Assembly: GCA_937991555.1 (NCBI GenBank)
Contig: CALKHU010000168.1
Location: forward strand, 1 to 9,775
Origin: an uncultured Caulobacter sp.
Lineage (GTDB): Bacteria; Pseudomonadota; Alphaproteobacteria; Caulobacterales; Caulobacteraceae
DNA length: 9,775 nucleotides
Direction: 5' to 3'
Positions 6,480 to 9,775 of the stretch are shown in pieces. Under the pieces are notes generated by a model. It was not told where the DNA came from, ran no database searches, and worked only from the letters and a program-made list of their open reading frames with translations. Both the position numbers and the translations under genes were made by a program. Positions within the stretch are counted from its first letter, which is position 1. Each line of letters begins with the position of its first letter.

Positions 6480-6878
6480 TCAGCCCCGCTCCTGCAGCGA
6501 TCCGTCCGCCGCCGCCACGCGGTAGAAGCAGGACCGGAAGCCGACGTGGCAGGCCCCGCCGTCGCCGCGCGGGCGGACCTTCAGAAGCACCGCGTCCTGG
6601 TCGCAGTCGACGCGCAGCTCGACGACGTCCTGCAGCTGGCCGCTGGTCTCGCCCTTCTTCCAGAGTTCGTTGCGGGAGCGGCTGAAGTAGTGGGCCTGGC
6701 CGGTTTCCAGCGTCAGTCGCAGCGCCTCGTCGTTCATCCAGGCCAGCATCAGCACCTCGCCGGTGTCGGCGTGCTGCGCCACGGCCGCGACCAGCCCGGC
6801 GGCGTCGAAGCGGGGCGCGAGCAGGGCGCCGCGCTCCAGCGTGGCCTTGTCGGGAGCGGTGGGGAACAACTGGCTCAT
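6480..6878 (-). CDS. hisI: Phosphoribosyl-AMP cyclohydrolase
   Basis: The 132-residue cytoplasmic enzyme opens the adenine ring of phosphoribosyl-AMP, the third step of histidine biosynthesis. The monofunctional form, without the HisE pyrophosphohydrolase domain, is seen, which is the usual alphaproteobacterial arrangement. Conserved motifs are VLMLAWMN (42-49), the SRSRNELWKKGETSG stretch (66-80), the metal-binding DCDQD (91-95) and the C-terminal CHVGFRSCFYR (110-120), giving the zinc cysteines Cys92, Cys110 and Cys117. The ATG at 6878 has GAGGT 5 bases upstream; the longer open frame upstream is translated repeat sequence and was rejected. It lies downstream of folE on the same strand, separated by a composite repeat, and converges on phoD with no visible terminator between them. 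Confidence 0.95.
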   Translation of the reverse strand: MSQLFPTAPDKATLERGALLAPRFDAAGLVAAVAQHADTGEVLMLAWMNDEALRLTLETGQAHYFSRSRNELWKKGETSGQLQDVVELRVDCDQDAVLLKVRPRGDGGACHVGFRSCFYRVAAADGSLQERG

Positions 6879-6919
6879 GCAGACCTCATATGCGCGCTCC
6901 GCTCGGCGACGCAAAGCAT

Positions 6920-6965
6920 CCTTCTCCCCTTGCGGGAGAAGGTGTCGGCGAAGCCGACGGATGAG
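6920..6965 (+). repeat. Alphaproteobacterial intergenic repeat, copy 1
   Basis: This 46-bp unit has three parts: hairpin 1, CCTTCTCCC-CTTGC-GGGAGAAGG (6920-6942, 9-bp perfect stem); hairpin 2, TCGGC-GAA-GCCGA (6945-6957); and the tail CGGATGAG. An inverted copy occurs at 7021-7068. From general knowledge, sequences of this form are dispersed in many intergenic regions of alphaproteobacterial genomes; copy number in this genome cannot be judged here. Confidence 0.8.
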
Positions 6966-7020
6966 CGGTTTCTCAGAACCGGAATGAGAAAGGGGTCGAG
7001 ACGGCGACCGTCTTCGACCC
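6966..7020. repeat. Core of composite repeat with two further hairpins
   Basis: Between the two inverted arms lie CGGTT-TCTCAG-AACCG (6966-6981) and a longer stem with one bulged T: GGGGTCGA plus GACGG (6992-7004) pairing with CCGTC plus TCGACCCC (7008-7021). The full 149-bp element (6920-7068) therefore folds as a chain of hairpins or as one long cruciform. No ORF with plausible coding character lies within it. Confidence 0.6.
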
Positions 7021-7068
7021 CTCATCCGACCCGCTTCGCGGGCCACCTTCTCCCGCAAGGGGAGAAGG
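7021..7068 (-). repeat. Alphaproteobacterial intergenic repeat, copy 2 (inverted)
   Basis: Read on the minus strand this copy matches copy 1 for its first 25 bases (hairpin 1 plus GTG) and in the CGGATGAG tail. Hairpin 2 differs: the right arm has CCCGC-TTC-GCGGG (7030-7042), where copy 1 has TCGGC-GAA-GCCGA. Both sides of the stem have changed together, so pairing is kept. It ends 8 bases after the folE stop codon and could act as a transcript 3' stabiliser or attenuator between folE and hisI. Confidence 0.8.
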
Positions 7069-7076
7069 GAAATCGA

Positions 7077-7709
7077 TCAAGCCTTCGCCACGAAGTCCAG
7101 GAAGCGCTGGCGCAGGGTGGCGTCGGTCTTGAACACGCCGCGGAACTGGGTGGTGATCGTCGAGACGTCGCGGTGGTGGACGCCGCGGGTGGTCATGCAC
7201 TGGTGCTCGGCGTCGATCAGGATGGCCACGCCGGCGGGCTTCAGCGAGTCACAGATGGCGTCGGCGATCTGCTGGGTCATGGTCTCCTGCGTCTGCAGGC
7301 GCTTGGCGAAGATCTCGACCACGCGGGCCAGCTTGGAGATGCCGACGACCCGGTTGGTCGGCATGTAGGCGACGAACGCCTTGCCGAGGAACGGGGCCAT
7401 GTGGTGTTCGCAGTGGCTCTCGACCTCGATGTTCTTGAGGAACACGATGTCGTCGTAGCCCTGCACGTCCTCGAAGATGCGCGACAGCTCCCTGGCCGGA
7501 TCGGCGGTGTAGCCCTCGAACCACTCGGCGTAGGCGTCGACCACCCGCTTGGGCGTGTCGATCACGCCCTCGCGGCGGGGATCGTCCCCGGCCCAGGCGA
7601 TCAGGGTGCGGACCGCTTCCATGGCTTCCTCGCGGGTCGGCCGCCGGACGGGTTCAAGATCAAGACCGGGCACGCCGATCAGGGTTCGCTCGCGAGCGGT
7701 GGTGTCCAT
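7077..7709 (-). CDS. folE: GTP cyclohydrolase I
   Basis: The 210-residue cytoplasmic enzyme converts GTP to 7,8-dihydroneopterin triphosphate, the entry step of tetrahydrofolate synthesis and a source of precursor for queuosine. Family signatures are clear: TPKRVVDAY (52-60), the zinc and active-site region ESHCEHHMAPFLGKAFVAYMP (starting at 97) with Cys100, His102 and His103, SKLARVVEIFAKRLQTQE (125-142), and the second zinc cysteine in AEHQCMTTRG (Cys171). Length is normal. The ATG at 7709 starts the usual short variable N-terminus; a GTG at 7784 in the same frame would add 25 atypical residues across a hairpin and was rejected. The ribosome binding site is poor (GGAAAG, 11 bases away). It is divergent from cysS and upstream of hisI, with which it probably forms a transcript; I recall folE next to hisI in other alphaproteobacteria. 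Confidence 0.95.
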   Translation of the reverse strand: MDTTARERTLIGVPGLDLEPVRRPTREEAMEAVRTLIAWAGDDPRREGVIDTPKRVVDAYAEWFEGYTADPARELSRIFEDVQGYDDIVFLKNIEVESHCEHHMAPFLGKAFVAYMPTNRVVGISKLARVVEIFAKRLQTQETMTQQIADAICDSLKPAGVAILIDAEHQCMTTRGVHHRDVSTITTQFRGVFKTDATLRQRFLDFVAKA

Positions 7710-7740
7710 ATCGAGGGGTTCTTTCCAGGGCTGAGTTGCG

Positions 7741-7761
7741 CCGGGACGCCTGTCGTCCCGG
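7741..7761. repeat. Hairpin in the folE-cysS divergent region
   Basis: CCGGGACG (7741-7748) and CGTCCCGG (7754-7761) form a perfect 8-bp stem with a 5-nt loop, 31 bp upstream of the folE start. It could be a leader hairpin of the folE transcript or a binding site. No T-run is adjacent on either strand. Confidence 0.45.
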
Positions 7762-7819
7762 AATGACGCGTGCCACCCGTTCACTTGGCAGCGAGCCGTG
7801 GCTTCGCTGGCTGCTCAAA

Positions 7820-7827
7820 GCTATATG
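7820..7827 (+). promoter_or_regulatory. Candidate -10 element for cysS
   Basis: GCTATATG matches the Caulobacter housekeeping -10 consensus GCTANAWC at all but the last base. It is 45 bp before the cysS start, implying a leader of about 40 nt. No clear -35 hexamer is seen at the usual distance. Confidence 0.35.
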
Positions 7828-7872
7828 GGACGGTCCGCCGACCCGGCAACCTCTCACGTAACGTCAGTTGAA

Positions 7873-9255
7873 ATGACCCTGAAGCTCTATGACACCATGG
7901 CCCGCGAGAAGCGGCCGTTCGTCCCCGCCGATCCGGACCGGGTGACGATGTATGTCTGCGGGCCGACGGTCTACGGCTACGCCCACATCGGCAACTTCCG
8001 GCCGGTGGTCGTCTTCGACACGCTGTTCCGCGTGCTGCGCCACGTCTACGGGGCGGAGAAGGTGATCTACGCCCGCAACGTCACGGACGTGGACGACAAG
8101 ATCAACCGCAAGGCCGTCGAGGAGGGCGTGGACATCCGCGTCATCACCGACCGCTACCTAGCGGCCTACGAGGCCGATGCGGCGGCGATGAAGGCCCTGC
8201 CGCCGACGATCAGCCCGCGCGCCACCGACCACATCGCCGACATGCTGGCCCAGATCGGCGCGCTGGTGCAGCGCGGCGCGGCCTATGCGGCCGAGGGCCA
8301 CGTCCTGTTCGACACCCAGGCCTTCCCGGACTACGGCCAGCTGTCGGGCCGGCCGATGGACGAGATGATCGCCGGCGCCCGCGTCGACGTCGCCCCCTAC
8401 AAGCGCCATCCGGCCGACTTCGTGCTGTGGAAGCCGTCCAAGCCGGGCGAGCCGGTATGGGAGAGCCCCTGGGGGCCGGGCCGTCCGGGCTGGCATATCG
8501 AGTGCTCGGCGATGATCGAGGCGGCCCTCGGCCTGCCGATCGACATCCATGGCGGCGGCATCGACCTGACGTTCCCGCACCACGAGAACGAGCTGGCCCA
8601 GGGCCGCTGCGCCCATGACCTGCCGACCTACGCCAACTACTGGATGCACAACGGCTTCCTCGACATCGAGGGGGTCAAGATGTCCAAGAGCCTGGGCAAT
8701 GTGGTGATCCCGCATGAGCTCCTGCAGAAGGTGCCGGGCGAGGTCGTGCGCTGGGCGCTGCTCAGCGGCCACTACCGCCAGCCACTGGACTGGACCGAGG
8801 ACCTGCTCGCCCAGTCGCGCAAGAATCTCGACTACCTCTACGGGGTGCTGCAGCGGGTGAAGGGGCTGGACGTCGACCGCGCCGAGCCGTCGCCGGTGGT
8901 GCTCGAGGCGCTGGCCGACGATCTCAACACGCCGAAGGCCTATGCCGAGCTGTTCGCCATGGCCAAGGCGCTGGAGACGGCGCGGGGCGAGGAGAAGGCG
9001 GCGGCCAAGGCCGCGCTGCTGGCCTCGGCCAACCTGCTCGGCTTCCTCCAGGACGACCCGGACGTCTGGTTCGCCGGCGGCGCCGACGACGACCTGCGCG
9101 GCAAGGTCGAGGCGCTGCTGGAGGCCCGCAAGGCCGCCCGCGCGGCCAAGGACTGGGGCGAGGCCGACCGTATCCGCGGCGAACTGGACGCGATGGGCGT
9201 GGTCGTGATGGATTCCGCCGAGGGCGCGACCTGGCGGTTGAAGGAGTCCGTGTGA
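7873..9255 (+). CDS. cysS: Cysteinyl-tRNA synthetase
   Basis: The 460-residue class I aminoacyl-tRNA synthetase charges tRNA-Cys with cysteine in the cytoplasm. The catalytic fold carries CGPTVYGYAHIGN (29-41), with the HIGN variant of the HIGH motif normal for this enzyme, and KMSKS at 269-273. Zinc ligands match the known set: Cys29, Cys211 (GWHIECSAM), His236 and Glu240 (HHENE). The C-terminal helical tRNA-binding part includes LADDLNTPKAYAELF and ends with AKDWGEADRIRGELDAMGV. The ATG at 7873 (MTLKLYDT) aligns with the family N-terminus; an upstream ATG at 7798 would add 25 residues lying across the promoter region. No strong ribosome binding site precedes 7873. The stop codon overlaps the next gene's start, so the two are translationally coupled. 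Confidence 0.96.
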   Translation: MTLKLYDTMAREKRPFVPADPDRVTMYVCGPTVYGYAHIGNFRPVVVFDTLFRVLRHVYGAEKVIYARNVTDVDDKINRKAVEEGVDIRVITDRYLAAYEADAAAMKALPPTISPRATDHIADMLAQIGALVQRGAAYAAEGHVLFDTQAFPDYGQLSGRPMDEMIAGARVDVAPYKRHPADFVLWKPSKPGEPVWESPWGPGRPGWHIECSAMIEAALGLPIDIHGGGIDLTFPHHENELAQGRCAHDLPTYANYWMHNGFLDIEGVKMSKSLGNVVIPHELLQKVPGEVVRWALLSGHYRQPLDWTEDLLAQSRKNLDYLYGVLQRVKGLDVDRAEPSPVVLEALADDLNTPKAYAELFAMAKALETARGEEKAAAKAALLASANLLGFLQDDPDVWFAGGADDDLRGKVEALLEARKAARAAKDWGEADRIRGELDAMGVVVMDSAEGATWRLKESV

Positions 9256-9257
9256 TG
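9241..9257 (+). promoter_or_regulatory. Ribosome binding site and stop/start overlap (cysS to SRPBCC gene)
   Basis: AAGGAG at 9241-9246, inside the last codons of cysS, is a near-ideal Shine-Dalgarno 8 bases before the ATG at 9255-9257. The cysS TGA (9253-9255) shares its A with that ATG. The spacing favours the ATG over the in-frame GTG at 9252 and implies translational coupling. Confidence 0.75.
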
Positions 9258-9704
9258 GGACTGAAACTCGAACGCCGCATCGGCATCCAGGCCCCCGACG
9301 AGGTGGTCTGGGAGATCCTGTCGGACATCGAGGGCTGGGGCGCGTGGAACCCGCTGTATCCGCGGGCGAAGGGCGTCATCCGGATCGGCGACCGCTGGGA
9401 TCTCGACCTCGCCTTGGCCGGTCAGCCCGTGCGCACCATCAAGCCGGTGATCCTCGACTGGGCGCCCTACGACCACATCCACTGGCGCCTCGACATGATG
9501 CGCGGCTGGGTGCGGACGGTGCGTTTCCTCGAGATCGAGAAGATGGGCGAGGAGAACGTCATCTTCGCCAACGGCGAGATCTTCGACGGCATGCTGGGCG
9601 GGACGGTCGGCCAGCGGATGCGCCGGCCGATCCTCGACGCCTTCGAGGCCATGAACGAGGTGCTGAAGACCCGCGCCGAAGCGCTCTGGGCCGAGCGGAA
9701 GTAA
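9255..9704 (+). CDS. SRPBCC (START/Bet v1-like) domain protein
   Basis: The predicted protein has 149 residues and no signal peptide or membrane segment, so it is cytoplasmic. The pattern is that of the SRPBCC helix-grip fold: an opening strand and helix (LERRIGIQAPDEVVWEILSD), the typical W..WNPLYPRAKG turn at about residues 27-39, alternating strands (GDRWDLDLALAG, HIHWRLDMM), and a long closing C-terminal helix (PILDAFEAMNEVLKTRAEALW). The fold binds hydrophobic ligands in a pocket; members act as polyketide cyclases, lipid carriers or stress proteins, so the ligand here cannot be assigned. It overlaps cysS by one base and is probably co-transcribed with it; functional linkage with tRNA charging is not implied by the family. 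Confidence 0.8.
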   Translation: MGLKLERRIGIQAPDEVVWEILSDIEGWGAWNPLYPRAKGVIRIGDRWDLDLALAGQPVRTIKPVILDWAPYDHIHWRLDMMRGWVRTVRFLEIEKMGEENVIFANGEIFDGMLGGTVGQRMRRPILDAFEAMNEVLKTRAEALWAERK

Positions 9705-9710
9705 CCCCTT

Positions 9711-9775
9711 CCTCCGCTCATCCCTTAAGTTCTCAAACGAAGTGCAACACCCTGCTTTGGGCGAGGTGTTGTCAT
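9711..9775. other. Less GC-rich tail with inverted repeat at right edge
   Basis: After the SRPBCC stop codon the sequence drops to roughly half G+C. It contains CAACACC (9745-9751) and GGTGTTG (9765-9771), a 7-bp inverted repeat enclosing 13 nt, with no T-run after it. The stretch TCTCAAACGAAGTGCAACACC has the look of an insertion-sequence end or a promoter leader, but the window stops too soon to decide. Only a 16-codon ORF on the minus strand starts at the very edge. Confidence 0.3.

Noticed and set aside
4604..6685. 693-codon plus-strand open frame
   Set aside because: Out-of-frame reading of phoD with Arg/Gly-rich sequence; the phoD frame has the signal peptide and all metal-site motifs.
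6879..7058. 60-residue N-terminal extension of HisI
   Set aside because: It is the translated intergenic repeat (peptide words such as HLLPQGEK); the ATG at 6878 has a proper ribosome binding site and the normal HisI length.
6920..7068. CRISPR-like array
   Set aside because: Only two copies, inverted rather than direct, each internally palindromic, with no regular spacers and no cas genes.
6546..7766. 406-codon plus-strand open frame
   Set aside because: Antisense to hisI and folE and crossing the repeat element; no domain.
7798..7872. Upstream ATG for cysS
   Set aside because: It adds 25 residues not seen in the family and runs through the -10-like element; MTLKLYDT is the normal start.
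9727..9775. Short minus-strand ORF starting at the right edge (16 codons)
   Set aside because: Too short, with no family features and its upstream signals outside the window; kept only as part of the edge observation.

Overview
The window looks like chromosomal DNA from a high-GC alphaproteobacterium, most likely a member of the Caulobacterales (Caulobacter, Brevundimonas or Phenylobacterium type). The basis is the roughly 70% G+C coding sequence, a large TonB-dependent receptor of the style abundant in that group, -10 elements resembling the Caulobacter consensus GCTANAWC, and an intergenic repeat family built around CCTTCTCCC-CTTGC-GGGAGAAGG that I associate with alphaproteobacteria. The genus assignment is inference. 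No tRNA, rRNA, CRISPR array or intact insertion sequence was seen.

Left part (1-2150): two minus-strand genes in tandem. An uncharacterised helix-turn-helix protein (764-1660) is followed 24 bases later by an RluD-like 23S rRNA pseudouridine synthase that runs off the left edge (739 down to 1). A tandem palindrome, two copies of TGCAT-N4-ATGCA spaced exactly 22 bp, sits just before the helix-turn-helix gene and is probably its operator. Divergent from it lies a small self-contained plus-strand unit: a -10-like element, a leader hairpin, a 31-codon one-helix membrane peptide ORF, a structured trailer and a strong intrinsic terminator at 2002-2040.

Centre (2080-6476): a plus-strand pair made of a TonB-dependent outer-membrane receptor (2152-4713) and a PhoD-type alkaline phosphatase/phosphodiesterase with a twin-arginine export signal (4788-6476). 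A Pho-box-like direct repeat lies about 50 bp before the receptor start, the ribosome binding site is displayed in the loop of a small hairpin, and a perfect 12-bp hairpin separates the two genes. Together these suggest a phosphate-starvation module in which the phosphatase releases phosphate from organic phosphorus and the receptor imports a phosphorus-containing ligand or product across the outer membrane.

Right part (6480-9775): on the minus strand folE (GTP cyclohydrolase I) is followed by hisI (phosphoribosyl-AMP cyclohydrolase), with a 149-bp composite inverted repeat filling the gap between them. hisI converges on phoD with only 3 bp between their stop codons. Divergent from folE is cysS (cysteinyl-tRNA synthetase), whose stop codon overlaps the start of a small SRPBCC-fold protein gene. 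The last 65 bases are less GC-rich and contain an inverted repeat; they may lead into another gene or a mobile element beyond the edge.
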